NCBI GenBank assembly: GCA_963811685.1
Contig: CAWESK010000009.1
Coordinates: forward strand, 1 to 64,000
DNA length: 64,000 bases
Source of the DNA: CAIWHR01 sp963811685
GTDB lineage: Bacteria; Pseudomonadota; Gammaproteobacteria; Burkholderiales; Casimicrobiaceae
Reading direction: 5' to 3'
Under the pieces are notes generated by a model. The model was given only the letters and a program-made list of their open reading frames with translations, was not told the DNA's origin and searched no databases. The first letter of the stretch is position 1, and the number at the start of each line of letters is the position of its first letter. Made by a program: the position numbers and the translations under genes. Shown here piece by piece: positions 1 through 9,561 of this stretch.

Positions 1-155
1 GCACTTACCCAAGGAGACGGTCATCGCATCGATTGGCAAACGCAAGAACAGCAACGGCACGCAATGCGTTGTTGTCTCGCCGCGGGCAGCAAATTTCCGT
101 TGGACAAGACTCCCGGCTGATCGCGACCAAATGGGCGCGCGCTGTTTCGACGGGT

Positions 156-1280
156 TCAGCCCGCCGGCGCCTTCAATCCGCGAACGCGGTAGGCCTGCAC
201 CGGGCGGCGGAATCCTTTCAAGGTCAGCGATTCCTGCGGATCGACGTCGATGATGGTGTCGACTCCGGCGTACACGCGTTGCGAGACGAGGATCTGATCG
301 CCGGGCGCCTCGCCGCAAAGCCGCGCGGCAAGATTGGTCACCGTCCCGATCGCGCTGTAATCCCAGCGCCCCTCGAACCCGATCGCGCCGATGGTCGCAA
401 AACCCTGCGCGACGCCGATGCCGAGGCTCAAGTCGTATCCGCGCTTGACCCAGTCCTTTGCCATCTGTCCGATGCGCTCGCGTATCGCCAATGCCATTCG
501 CACCGCGCGTTCCGCCGGATTCGGGATCGGCAGCGGATCGTTGAAGAGGATCGTCATTCCGTCGCCGGTGAAATGCTCGAGCGTGCCCTCGTATTCGATG
601 ATGATCTTCCCGGTGGACTGGTGATATTCGCGGAGGACCCCCATCACTTCCTCCGGCTCGGCGACCTCGGCGAACGCCGTGAACCCGCGCAGGTCCAGAA
701 ACACGACGGTGATTTCGCGGCGATGGCTTTTCAGCGGATCCTCGGCGCCGCCGTTGACGATCAGTTCCGCGAGCGACGGCGAGAAGAAGCGCCGCAGGCG
801 GCCGACCCGCTCGAGCTCGCCGACTTGATCCGCGACGCGCCGCTCCAGCGATGCGTTCAACTCCTTCACTTCGGCGGCGAGAGTCTCGACCGCGTCGTGC
901 AGCCGCTTGATCCGGAGCATCGAGCGCACTCGCGCGGCCAGTGCCGCGTGATCGACGGGCTTGGTGAGGTATTCGTCGCCGCCGGCCTCGAGCCCGGCGA
1001 CCACGTCCTTGGAATCGGCCATCGCCGTCACCATGATGATCGGCGTGAACGGAAACGTGGCGTCGGCGCGCAGCCTCCGGCATACCTCGAAGCCGTCGAG
1101 CTTCGGCATCATGACGTCGAGCAGGATGAGGTCGGGGGTATGCTCTCGGGCGGCCGAGAGTCCTTCCTCGCCATCGGCGGCCGTGATGATCTCGTAGCCC
1201 TCGGCCGCGAGGCGGGTCTGGAGGACCTTGACGTTCGTCGCGTTGTCGTCGACGATGAGGATGCGAGGGAGTGTTCTCAC
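156..1280 (-). CDS. Response regulator fused to class III adenylate/guanylate cyclase
   Basis: A 374-residue cytoplasmic protein. Residues 1-125 are a CheY-like receiver with acidic pair D11/D12, phosphoacceptor D55 (in LLDVMMP) and K107. A coiled-coil linker (about 125-165) leads to a class III nucleotidyl cyclase domain (about 186-370). The two metal-binding aspartates are visible (D196 in FLDLRGF, D240 in FTGDG), as is the NLAARL segment with N316 and R320. The usual base-selecting Lys and Asp are H236 and T313 here, so the substrate (ATP or GTP) cannot be read from sequence. It diverges from the sensor kinase 48 bp away, a likely signalling partner. The intergenic gap holds an AT-rich patch (near 1303-1314) suited to divergent promoters. 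Family call is firm; the substrate is unknown. Confidence 0.88.
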   Translation of the reverse strand: MRTLPRILIVDDNATNVKVLQTRLAAEGYEIITAADGEEGLSAAREHTPDLILLDVMMPKLDGFEVCRRLRADATFPFTPIIMVTAMADSKDVVAGLEAGGDEYLTKPVDHAALAARVRSMLRIKRLHDAVETLAAEVKELNASLERRVADQVGELERVGRLRRFFSPSLAELIVNGGAEDPLKSHRREITVVFLDLRGFTAFAEVAEPEEVMGVLREYHQSTGKIIIEYEGTLEHFTGDGMTILFNDPLPIPNPAERAVRMALAIRERIGQMAKDWVKRGYDLSLGIGVAQGFATIGAIGFEGRWDYSAIGTVTNLAARLCGEAPGDQILVSQRVYAGVDTIIDVDPQESLTLKGFRRPVQAYRVRGLKAPAG

Positions 1281-1328
1281 CGTCGATAGTCCCAGCGGGC
1301 GGGGATAAATATACGGCCTCGACTGGCG

Positions 1329-3008
1329 ATGTACAAGGAAGAATCGGGACGGAGGGGCGGGAGCGAAGTGCCATCTTCACTCGAAAATCTCTCGACAGCG
1401 GGGGATCCGGAAATTAGTCTCGAGCAATTTGCCGAGCGTGTCCAGGGTCGTACCCCACTGCGTTCCGTCGTGCGATGGGTCGCGGGCATTCGCGCGTCGG
1501 TCCATACCAAGCTCCTCGCTGCGTTCCTGATCGTCACGGCCCTGTTCATCGCGATGGCGCTGGTCAGCCTCCAGACGATCGTCAGCGCCACGCACCAGAG
1601 CGAGCAGCTCGACGAGGCGCACGAGCTCGTCAGCCTGGCGCAGCAGGGCGAGAGCGCGCTCGCGAGGCAGATGCACTACACCGACATGGCTCTGCTTTCG
1701 CAGGACGAGGTGGCGATCGCCAAGATTCTGCGCGAGAACAATCAATTCAACGACAGGCTGGCCAAGGTGGAGGCGGCGGGGACCGCCGATCCCGCCCTGG
1801 TCGAGGAGATCCGATCGTCGCAGGATGAGGCGATGGCCGTCGTCGCCGACATGGCCAATGCGATCCGCGACGGCAAGCTCGGCTCGGTGACGGCTACCCT
1901 CCTGCGCCGCCAGGAACGGCTCGACAGCGAAATCACGGCGCGTGTGGGGCGCCTCGTTGCGGTGCAGCAGGACCGAATGACGCGCCTGCGCGACAGTGTC
2001 ACCGCCGCCAACCGTCGTTCGCTGATCCTGACCGCGACCTTCGCGGTAACGGCGGTGATCCTTGCGCTGGGATGCGGCTTCGTGATTTCGTGGTCATTCA
2101 TACTTCCGGTGCGCGAGGCTCAGGGATTTCTGGACAAGGTTGCGGGAGGCAGATTCGGCGGGCGGATCGACGTGCCCAATCGCGACGAGTTCGGCACGCT
2201 AGCGGAACGGATCAACCACATGAGCGGGGAGCTGCAGCGGTTCGACACGGATCAGCGTAGCGCGGCGGCCGAGCTCGGTCGCCTCAATCAGCAACTGGCG
2301 CTGTCGAGCAAGGCGAAGTCCGAGTTTCTCGCCAACATGAGCCACGAACTGCGCACGCCGATGAACGCCATCCTCGGATTCACCGAAATGCTCATCGACG
2401 GCCTCTACGGCGACGTCCCGACGGACCTGAAGGAACCGCTCGCCGACATCCAGGTGAACGGCCGGCACCTGCTTCGCCTCATCAACGACGTCCTCGACCT
2501 CTCGAAGATCGAGGCCGGACGCATGCAGCTCACGCTGGGAGAGTACTCGCCCCGGGAGGTCGTCGACATCGTCTACGTATCGCTGCGCGCGCTTGCCGCC
2601 GAGAAAGGGCTGGAGTTCAGAAGCGACGTTCCGGACGGCCTTCCCGTCGCGTACGGTGACAACGGACGGATGACGCAGTGCCTGATGAATCTCGCCGCCA
2701 ACGCTATAAAGTTCACGAGGGAAGGGAAGGTCGAGATCGGCGTGCGGAGCGTCGGAGACGAGCTCGTCTATCGCGTTTCCGACACGGGAATCGGCATTCC
2801 GAAGGAAGAGCTGGAGAACGTGTTCGCCGAATTCCAGCAGGTCGATTCGACGGTCACGCGCGAATTCGGTGGAACGGGACTCGGCCTCAGCATCACCAAG
2901 AAATTCGTGGAGATGCATGGGGGCCGCATCTGGGTCGAGAGCGAGATCGGCAAGGGATGTGTCTTCTACTTTGCCGTGCCGCTCCGCGCGAAAGGCGGTG
3001 ACGCATGA
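1329..3008 (+). CDS. Membrane sensor histidine kinase (HAMP-HisKA-HATPase)
   Basis: A 559-residue inner-membrane kinase. TM1 is about residues 61-82, followed by a helical periplasmic sensor region (about 85-230), TM2 about 231-255, and HAMP about 256-310. The HisKA dimerisation helix carries H339 in the MSHELRTP motif. The ATPase domain shows the N box (NLAANAIKFT, about 454-463), DTGIGI (485-490) and GGTGLGLSI (514-522). No receiver domain is attached; the receiver is the next gene, which overlaps by 4 bp (ATGA) and is presumably translationally coupled. The ligand is unknown. The first ATG gives an unusually long N-terminal tail before TM1, so a later start is possible. Confidence 0.88.
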   Translation: MYKEESGRRGGSEVPSSLENLSTAGDPEISLEQFAERVQGRTPLRSVVRWVAGIRASVHTKLLAAFLIVTALFIAMALVSLQTIVSATHQSEQLDEAHELVSLAQQGESALARQMHYTDMALLSQDEVAIAKILRENNQFNDRLAKVEAAGTADPALVEEIRSSQDEAMAVVADMANAIRDGKLGSVTATLLRRQERLDSEITARVGRLVAVQQDRMTRLRDSVTAANRRSLILTATFAVTAVILALGCGFVISWSFILPVREAQGFLDKVAGGRFGGRIDVPNRDEFGTLAERINHMSGELQRFDTDQRSAAAELGRLNQQLALSSKAKSEFLANMSHELRTPMNAILGFTEMLIDGLYGDVPTDLKEPLADIQVNGRHLLRLINDVLDLSKIEAGRMQLTLGEYSPREVVDIVYVSLRALAAEKGLEFRSDVPDGLPVAYGDNGRMTQCLMNLAANAIKFTREGKVEIGVRSVGDELVYRVSDTGIGIPKEELENVFAEFQQVDSTVTREFGGTGLGLSITKKFVEMHGGRIWVESEIGKGCVFYFAVPLRAKGGDA

Positions 3009-3379
3009 GTGAACAGACGATCCTCTACATCGAGGACAACGAGTACAACCGCAAGATCGTGCACCAGCTGCTGAGCCGCACGACCTATCGGCTGATCGAA
3101 GCCATGGACGGCGAATCCGGAGTTGCGATGGCGCAGCAGGAGCTGCCGGATCTCATCCTCATGGACGTGCAGTTGCCCAAGATGTCCGGCCTCGACGCAA
3201 CGAAGGTGCTGAAGGCGGACCCGCGCACCGCCGGCATCCCGATCATCGTGATCACCTCGTTCGCGCTGAGCGGCGACCGGGAGAAGGCATCGGAAGCGGG
3301 TGCAAGCAATTATCTGGCGAAGCCATACAGCCCACGCGAGCTGCTGGGAATGATCCGCGAGGTGCTGCCCGAACGCTGA
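3005..3379 (+). CDS. Single-domain CheY-like response regulator
   Basis: A 124-residue stand-alone receiver. It has the acidic pocket E10/D11 (YIEDNE), phosphoacceptor D54 in LILMDVQLP, a T/S switch in IITS-type sequence (VITSFALSG) and the conserved lysine in YLAKPYSP. There is no output domain, so it probably relays phosphate or acts by protein contact, as in DivK-type regulators. Its start overlaps the kinase stop, making this a kinase/receiver pair. DivK-like use is inferred from architecture only. Confidence 0.88.
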   Translation: MSEQTILYIEDNEYNRKIVHQLLSRTTYRLIEAMDGESGVAMAQQELPDLILMDVQLPKMSGLDATKVLKADPRTAGIPIIVITSFALSGDREKASEAGASNYLAKPYSPRELLGMIREVLPER

Positions 3380-3397
3380 CGGACGAATCGGAGGAGC

Positions 3398-3847
3398 ATG
3401 ATGATCGAAGCCATTCGAGTTTCGCGCAACGCCGTTTACGCCGCAATCGCTCTCGGTGTCGGACTGACCGGAATCGACGCTCGCGCCGCCGGCGAGCAGG
3501 CCGAGCAATTCACTCCCGAATATCGGGAGATTCATTCGACCTACGACGCCAAGCACTCGCCGAAGATCGTCGCACCGGATTCGGTCAATCGAGGCGACTG
3601 GTTCACCGTCACGGTGAGCGTCGGCGCCGGGTCGCAGCATCCTTCGCTGTCCGAGCATTCGGTCCGCTACATCGCGCTCTACAAGGATTCGGTCGAGATC
3701 GCGCGGGCGTACCTCCATCCGGTCTACTCGTCGCCGACCGTGACGTTCACGATTGCGCTGGACGAGGGGGGAACGCTGCGGGCGCTGGCCGAGCCCAACC
3801 ATTCCGCCGCGTGGGAGACCTCGAAGAAGATCGAGGTGAAGCCCTGA
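3398..3847 (+). CDS. Exported superoxide reductase-like (class II SORL) protein lacking cysteine
   Basis: A 149-residue protein with an N-terminal Sec signal (hydrophobic stretch about 12-28, cleavage after ARA) and a desulfoferrodoxin/neelaredoxin-type domain. The superoxide reductase iron motif is recognisable: KHSPKI (first His) and QHPSLSEHSVRYIAL (two more His). In characterised enzymes the C-terminal signature is Cys-Asn-x-His; here it reads EPNHSAAW and the whole protein has no cysteine, so the axial thiolate is missing. Classical superoxide reduction by a His4Cys site is therefore unlikely, and the domain may bind iron differently or serve another redox/carrier role. A GGAGGAG Shine-Dalgarno sits just upstream, better placed for the second of two tandem ATGs. 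It converges on the cupredoxin gene with a 9-bp gap. Confidence 0.72.
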   Translation: MMIEAIRVSRNAVYAAIALGVGLTGIDARAAGEQAEQFTPEYREIHSTYDAKHSPKIVAPDSVNRGDWFTVTVSVGAGSQHPSLSEHSVRYIALYKDSVEIARAYLHPVYSSPTVTFTIALDEGGTLRALAEPNHSAAWETSKKIEVKP

Positions 3848-3856
3848 ATACCTGCG

Positions 3857-4555
3857 TCAGGGAGCCTTCATCTCGACGGTGACCGGACCGGCCTGCTTGT
3901 CGGTGATGGTAACGGTCGCCTGCGACGTGCCCAGGCGCTCGTGCCAGATCTGCAGCTTGTACTGGCCGGGCGGGAGATTGTCGAAGGCGAATTGCCCGTC
4001 GGCGCCGGTGATCACGTAGTAGGGATTCGCCGCCACGACGACCCAGCCGACCATCCACGAGTGGAGGTCGCAGTTGATCCGCACGACCTCGGGCTTGGCG
4101 AAGGTGACGGGGATGGTCCTGCTCTTGGGCTGCGTGCGGTTGAACGAGACGTTGAGCTTCGGCGTCGCATGGATGTTGTGGAGCAGGCGGTCGCTGTTGA
4201 GGAAGTCCACGGTGCCGCCCGCGGGGACGACGACGACGCGTGGGATGAACACGCACCCGTTCTGATCCATCTCGACCTTGGCCGGCAGCTCCTTCGCGGC
4301 GGCGCCGGCAGGCGGATTCTCGATCCACACGACGGCGTTCCGCAGCTCCTTCTGCGGGGACAGCAGCAGGTCCCCCGGCTCCTTCTCGTTGCCGCATACG
4401 TACTGGTCGATTGTCACGTCGATCTTCTTCTGCACGGGAACCGACCCCACGAAGACGACCTTGCCCTTGACGGACGCGGCAAGGCCGATGCCCGGCGCGC
4501 ACAGCAGCACGACCAGCGCTGCGGAAACGCAGCCGGCGAATCGCATTCTTGTCAT
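3857..4555 (-). CDS. Exported cupredoxin (plastocyanin-like) with C-terminal regulatory-like beta domain
   Basis: About 232 residues. The start chosen is the ATG preceded by AAGGAG at 6-nt spacing. A Sec signal peptide (about 1-27) is followed by a type-1 copper domain: the first His lies in LLHNIHA, and the Cys-x2-His-x2-Met loop in INCDLHSWMVGW. The C-terminal part (ADGQFAFDNLPPGQY) is a carboxypeptidase-regulatory-like beta sandwich, as in many periplasmic methylamine-utilisation/plastocyanin-like proteins. It probably carries electrons or binds copper in the periplasm. The partner is unknown, but the convergent superoxide-reductase-like gene makes a redox context plausible. Confidence 0.75.
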   Translation of the reverse strand: MTRMRFAGCVSAALVVLLCAPGIGLAASVKGKVVFVGSVPVQKKIDVTIDQYVCGNEKEPGDLLLSPQKELRNAVVWIENPPAGAAAKELPAKVEMDQNGCVFIPRVVVVPAGGTVDFLNSDRLLHNIHATPKLNVSFNRTQPKSRTIPVTFAKPEVVRINCDLHSWMVGWVVVAANPYYVITGADGQFAFDNLPPGQYKLQIWHERLGTSQATVTITDKQAGPVTVEMKAP

Positions 4556-4804
4556 TCGAAGCTCCTTGCGCGTTTCCCGGTCTGGCCGCGGCCATCGGGT
4601 CGACCCATGCTGCGACGATGAATCGCAGACCGGAGAGCGGCCGAGCGTAGCCGGTGCCCGCGCGGTGGTCAAGAAGGCGCCCCTTCGATTCGCGCTGCGG
4701 CGCTGCCCAATGCCCCTGCGCCGGTGCGTTCCCGGGACGGATGGAGGGCATCGAAGCCGGCAGCGATGCGGCACCGGCGCATCCGCGCGCCCGGTCGGCG
4801 GGTC

Positions 4805-4981
4805 TCACTTCATTCGTGAGGGCAGCTTGATGGTGCGCCCGGCGACCATGAACGTCCCGTCGCCGCGATGGTGGAGCGTAGTTGGCGCCGTAGCGCCGGG
4901 CCGGATCCATGCGTGCACCACGTCGAGGATGAAGAAATTGTAATTCTCGGCCGTGCGCGCATCGACCACCCTGCATTCGAG
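4805..4981 (-). pseudogene. Remnant of a flavin reductase-like (FMN-binding split barrel) gene
   Basis: An open stretch of 58 codons with no start, ending in a proper stop. It reads LECRVVDA, NYNFFILDVVHAW, then LHHRGDGTFMVAG and IKLPSRMK. This matches my memory of the C-terminal third of flavin reductase family (DIM6/NTAB-like) proteins. Immediately upstream in the same frame are TAG stops at 4982-4984 and 5015-5017, and no frame restores the N-terminal FMN-binding part. The rest of 4556-5232 shows no other coding signal. It is read as a decayed gene end next to tRNA-Thr. Confidence 0.6.
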
Positions 4982-5232
4982 CTAGTACCCGGCTGCGTCG
5001 TGGGCGCCGTTCGCCTAGTCAATGGCCGCTCTTCGCGTTGCAGGAGTTGAGGGGCTGGGCGAGTGCGCAGATGGTGCGGCAATATGCGCACCTTGCAGCG
5101 GACCATCTCGCGCCCTACGCTGAGAACCTTTGCGCAGTTCATGTCGCCGCAGAAGAGAACGACGGCACAAGTACCGCACAGAGGTGATCGCGGGTTAGCA
5201 GTTGCTTACTCGCAGAACCGCGTAGAGATGGG

Positions 5233-5305
5233 TGCCGGCAGTAGGAATCGAACCCACGACCAACGGTTTACAAAACCGCTGCTCTACCAACTGAGCTATG
5301 CCGGC
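5233..5305 (-). tRNA. tRNA-Thr (anticodon UGU)
   Basis: A full cloverleaf on the minus strand. The acceptor GCCGGCA pairs with TGCCGGC, the D arm contains AGCTCAGTTGGTAGAGC, and the anticodon stem GCGGT/ACCGT closes loop TTTGTAA, giving anticodon TGT. The T arm contains GGTTCGAATCC and the discriminator is A. The 3' CCA is not encoded exactly (ACCCA follows). A TAGAAT hexamer (5315-5320 on the minus strand) just upstream is a possible -10. There is a remnant gene downstream, but no integrase or attachment repeat. Confidence 0.95.
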
Positions 5306-5461
5306 CCGGCGGGAATTCTACCGCGCCGACATTGCGCCAACGGACGATCCGCGAGGCGGTCGCGACCAATGGCATAATTGCCGCCGCCTGCCGATAAGCA
5401 ACCGCCATCCCGACATCGGGAAATCGCTGGCTCCTTTCGGTCCATCGATTGGGCAACGCCC

Positions 5462-8303
5462 TTGGCCTTCAGCCGCTGGAACATTCCTGCCTTGCTCTCC
5501 TTCGCCGCCGCGATCTTCGGCGCGGGGTTGGCGCACGCGGGGCTTCCGACTCGACTTCGGCGTGTATCGGCCAACAACGGGGCAGGTCTTCCTCGATTTC
5601 AACCTGGGCAACGTGGTGGACCGGACCTTCCTGCTCTCGCCGGCACCCGAATACGTTCTCGTCGCCGACATGAACGGAGATGGCATTGCCGACATGGTGA
5701 GCTACCGTGCCGGCGTCTGGACCATCGACTTCGACGGAAATGGCGTGCCGGATGTGACTTACGTATTCGGCGGCGCACCCGGCGACGTGCCGCTGCTGGG
5801 CGATGTCGATGGCGACGGCAACGTCGATCTCGTCATCTATCGCAACGGCACGTGGCTCGCGAGCACGCATCGCGACGGCGTGGCGGACCGCATCGACCAG
5901 TTCGGCGGCCTGCCGGGCGACATTCCGGTGCTCGGGGACATCAACTGCGACGGCATTGCCGAGAGGATCATCTACAGATCCGGCCTGTGGTATGCAGACG
6001 TGACGCATGACAGCACCGGGGTGGTCATCGGCGGGCTCGGCGGCGACGCGGCCGATCGGCCGTTCATTGCCGATTGGGACGGCGACTGCTTCGGCGACCT
6101 CGGCATTTTCCGTGACGGCCAATGGTTCGTGCTCGCGAGTCCACTGATCAAGCCCAACCTGCGGATGGCGTTGTTTGGCACAGCCGGAGACACGCCGATC
6201 GCCGCTCGCCTGCAACTCAAGCTCACCTCATCGAAGTTCCATCGGCTGTCGTCGCATTACGGACTCTACCGTCCGTCGGATCTTGCGTTCTACTTCCGGA
6301 TGACACCAGGTCCAAATCCCGACCTCGTCCCTTACTCGGGCTTCGCCGCGACGCACGCGCTCGCGGGCGACCTCGACGGCAACGGCAAGAGCAGCCTCGT
6401 CCTCTACAACGCAGGGGTCTGGCTCGTTGACCGCGGGATGGACGGCACGGCGGACGACGTATATGGCTTCGGCGGAGCGCCGCGGGACGTCCCGCTCATC
6501 GGCGACGTCGACGGCGACGGCCGCGCGGATCTCGTGATCTACCGCGACGGCGCGTGGTACGTGAGCACGACGCGCGCCACTGCGGTTGCGTTCGAGCATA
6601 ACTTCGGCGGAGCGCCGGGCGACATCCCCGTGCTCGCCGACGTCGATGGCGACGGCCGTGCGGACTTCGGAATTTATCGTGACGGCATCTGGTATTTCGA
6701 CACGAAGCGCGATGGCACCGCGCCGGTCACATACTTCTTCGGCGGCGCGCCCGGCGATGTTCCGCTCAGCGCGGACTGGAATGGAGATGGCAAGCCTGAT
6801 CTCGTCATCTATCGCGGCGGCGCATGGTATGTGATGACGGATCCCGCGTCCGGCATCGTTTCGATCTTCGAATCCTTCGGTGACCCCACCTACATTCCCA
6901 TCACGGGAAATTTCGTTGTCGAAACGACCGCCGCGCCCGTGCTGTTCGATGCGCGGCCGCGGCCTTTCGGGCCGCAGGGCAATGGCCTGCTCACACCCGC
7001 CGTGGCCGACTACGATGGCGACGGCCGATACGAGCCGCTGGGCGGCCGCAACAACGGAATCGGCAGCATCTCCGGAATCGACTTTGCTGCCGCGGGTCTT
7101 GCCACACTGTTCTCGCCCGGCCGCTACAACCGCGATTGCCGCGCCGCGGACTTCAACGGCGATGGCCGGATCGACCTTGTCTGCAACACCTACTCCGACA
7201 TCAACGACGACGCCTCCTTCGCGCGCCTCTTCCTGGGCGATGGCGCCGGCGGCTTCGTGGAGGACCCCAGCTTTGCCGCACTCGACATCCGTGGCTACGG
7301 CGAGACAATTCTCGCCGCCGACTTCAACAACGACGGCGCAGTCGACCTGTTCTTTCCCTTCTACAGCCACAACGATCCGCGCGAGCATTCGTATCTGCTG
7401 ATCAACGACGGCAGCGGGCATTTCACCGACATTGCCGACACCGCGGGCGTCGCGCTGCGCGGCGTGCCCTTGAGCCACCGTGTCGAGGGCGCGCAGGCCG
7501 TGGACTACGACGGCGACGGCTGGATCGACTTCTACGTCGCCGGCCGGCTCTTCCGCAATAACGGGAACCTCACGTTCACCGACGTAACCAATGCCATCGG
7601 CCTCCCCGGCGACTTCGACGAAGGCATCAAGTTCATCGACTGGAACAACGATGGCCATCTCGACCTGATCATCCACCACCCGACGTACGGACCGGCACTG
7701 TGGGAATTCGACGGGACGAGCTTCAAGCGGCGCGACGTGATGCCGCAGTATTTGAACTCAGGCATCTACGGCGTCAACGTCGCAGACTTCAACGGCGACG
7801 GCCGCGAGGACGTGATCGTGGCGGGCGGCGCCCTGTCGCTGCCGTTCGTGCTGTTGAACACGGGCAGCGGATTCGAACGCGATCCGCTGACGCTGATCGA
7901 CAATGTCAGCTTCGGCCCGGTAGCCGCCTACGACTACGACGGCGATGGCGCGATCGACGTTGTGCTCACGAGTTCCTGGCCGACCGTCGTCGCGCGGAAC
8001 ATCTCACCCGGCATCAACACAAAGACGCTGGTCATCGAGGTCGTCGACGCCGTCGGACGCCGCAACCAGTTTGGACGCGTCGTGCGCATCCGCCCTGTCA
8101 GCCAGCCGAGCGTCACGATGACCCGCATCGTCGACAGCGGATCAGGGTTGCTCTCGCAGACGCCCTATCCGATCACGGTCCCCACGCCGTATGGCGGCAC
8201 TCATCGCGTCGACGTGCAGTTCGCCGGCGGGGTCGTGAGCTTCTCGATGCAGCCCGGCGAACGGAAGCGGGTGTTCGCGGACGGACGGACCGAAGCGTTC
8301 TGA
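5462..8303 (+). CDS. Secreted FG-GAP/VCBS repeat protein with ASPIC/UnbV-like C-terminus (one frameshift)
   Basis: About 945 residues if one indel is corrected. A typical Sec signal (AFSRWNIPALLSF...GLAHA, from a TTG at 5462) lies in a different frame from the body. The two frames join at a GGGG run near 5545-5555, and the span is 3n+1 bases long, so one extra base is inferred. The body has two blocks of about 46-residue repeats, each with FGGAPGDVP, DxDGDGxxDLxIYR and a W; these are calcium-binding FG-GAP beta-propeller blades. Larger VCBS repeats follow. The C-terminus (GRRNQFGRVVRIR, SGSGLLSQ) resembles ASPIC/UnbV domains. Likely an extracellular or surface adhesion/structural protein. A CATAAT hexamer at 5373-5378 is a possible -10. 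Function is unproven. Confidence 0.75.
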
Positions 8304-8355
8304 CCGCGACGGCGGAACACGTCGTCTTTATCGAGCGAGGCGGCCGAGCGGCACC

Positions 8356-8817
8356 CTACTTGATGATCTGCAGGTGCGACGGACGCGCCTTGCCCTTGCC
8401 GTTGCCGCCATCCTTCGCATCGCGATCGTCCTGCACGTCCTTTTCGAGCGCCGCGTCGATGTCGTGATCCTGCAGCGCCGTCGCGGACAGCGCGGCAACC
8501 GGATCCTGCGCGATCGTGAACGCGAATCCGTAGCCCGTCTCCTTCGCGAAGATCCCGGAGACGGCGGCCATCGGCACGGCGACCTCCTGCGACGTTCCGG
8601 AGAAGCGCGCGGAGAACTGCACCCAGTCGTTGTCGATCGTCAGCCGCCGGGTTGCCGAATTGCTGACGTTGAGCACGATCTCGCCGTTCTTGACGAACGC
8701 CGCCGGCACGCGCGTCTGCGCGTTGACCTTCACCGCGAGATACGGCGTGAGGCCATTGTCCGCGCACCATTCGCAAATGGCCCGGACGAGGTACGGCTTG
8801 GCGGATTGCTCGGACAT
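8356..8817 (-). CDS. sspB: ClpXP protease specificity-enhancing factor SspB
   Basis: A 153-residue cytoplasmic adaptor that delivers ssrA-tagged proteins to ClpXP. The N-terminal KPYLVRAICEW and LTPYLAV and the central substrate-binding domain (VLNVS, FSARFSG, VAVPMAAVSGIFAKE) match SspB. The acidic linker and the final RPSHLQIIK correspond to the conserved C-terminal ClpX-binding peptide. It follows sspA on the same strand with a 107-bp gap, the standard order after the bc1 operon in beta- and gammaproteobacteria. Confidence 0.93.
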   Translation of the reverse strand: MSEQSAKPYLVRAICEWCADNGLTPYLAVKVNAQTRVPAAFVKNGEIVLNVSNSATRRLTIDNDWVQFSARFSGTSQEVAVPMAAVSGIFAKETGYGFAFTIAQDPVAALSATALQDHDIDAALEKDVQDDRDAKDGGNGKGKARPSHLQIIK

Positions 8818-8924
8818 GGTGTGAAGATATTACCCCGGGCGGGCGCCGGGTCAAGCGCAGGGCGGATTGGGCCCCGGCCCGGGCCGACCGGCGGCAGCCC
8901 CCGTGGCACCCCGTTTGCCCGCGG

Positions 8925-9524
8925 CTATTTGCGCATCCCGCGCTCGGCGCTGGTCAACGCCTCCGAGAACGCCGGCCGCGCGAACAGCCGCTCGGCGTAC
9001 TTCATGAGGGGCGCCGCCTGCTTCGGCATCGCGATTCCGTAGTAGTCGAGGCGCCACAGGAGCGGCGTGATCGCGACGTCGAGCATCGAGTACTCCTCGC
9101 CCAGCATGTGCTTGTGCTTCGCGAACACCGGCGCGATCTGCAGCAGGCTGTCGCGGACCAGGTTGCGCGCCTTCTCGATCTGCTTCTGATTGTTGCCCTC
9201 GAGCGCATCGATGTGGATGAAGAGCTCCTTCTCGAAGCGATGCAGGAAGAGCCGCGCGCGGGCGCGCATCACCGGGTCGGCGGGCATCAGCTGCGGGTGC
9301 GGAAAGCGCTCGTCGATGTACTCGTTGATGATGTTGGACTCGTGCAGCACGAGGTCGCGCTCGACCAGCACCGGGACCTGGTTGTACGGGTTCATCACCG
9401 CGAGATCCTCGGGCTTGTGGTCGAGGTCGACGTCGATGATCTGGAAATCCATCCCCTTCTCGTGCAGGACGATGCGGCAGCGCTGGCTGAAGGGATCGGT
9501 GGTCCCGGAATAGAGGGTCATCAT
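8925..9524 (-). CDS. sspA: Stringent starvation protein A (GST-fold RNA polymerase-associated)
   Basis: A 199-residue glutathione S-transferase-like protein. It has a thioredoxin-fold N-half (LYSGTTDPFSQRCRIVLHEKG, NPYNQVPVL, LHESNIINEYID) and a helical C-half. SspA binds RNA polymerase and supports stationary-phase and acid-stress expression in characterised species. Length and motifs fit the family. A GGAGAAG Shine-Dalgarno precedes tandem ATGs. It lies between the cytochrome bc1 operon and sspB. Confidence 0.93.
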   Translation of the reverse strand: MMTLYSGTTDPFSQRCRIVLHEKGMDFQIIDVDLDHKPEDLAVMNPYNQVPVLVERDLVLHESNIINEYIDERFPHPQLMPADPVMRARARLFLHRFEKELFIHIDALEGNNQKQIEKARNLVRDSLLQIAPVFAKHKHMLGEEYSMLDVAITPLLWRLDYYGIAMPKQAAPLMKYAERLFARPAFSEALTSAERGMRK

Positions 9525-9561
9525 GGTTTTCTTCTCCTCGCGCTCAAGAGTGGCGCGAAAT

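Noticed and set aside
1..155. Possible gene end at the left edge of the window
   Set aside because: Short open stretches exist but none shows recognisable similarity, signal or motif; nothing can be supported.
33..1289. 418-codon open frame on the plus strand opposite the response regulator-cyclase
   Set aside because: Antisense shadow of a GC-rich gene; Arg/Asp/His-rich with no family motif, while the minus strand has intact receiver and cyclase motifs.
5233..5305. tRNA-Thr as an integration site for a genomic island
   Set aside because: No integrase, no direct repeat of the tRNA end and no phage genes nearby; only a gene remnant.
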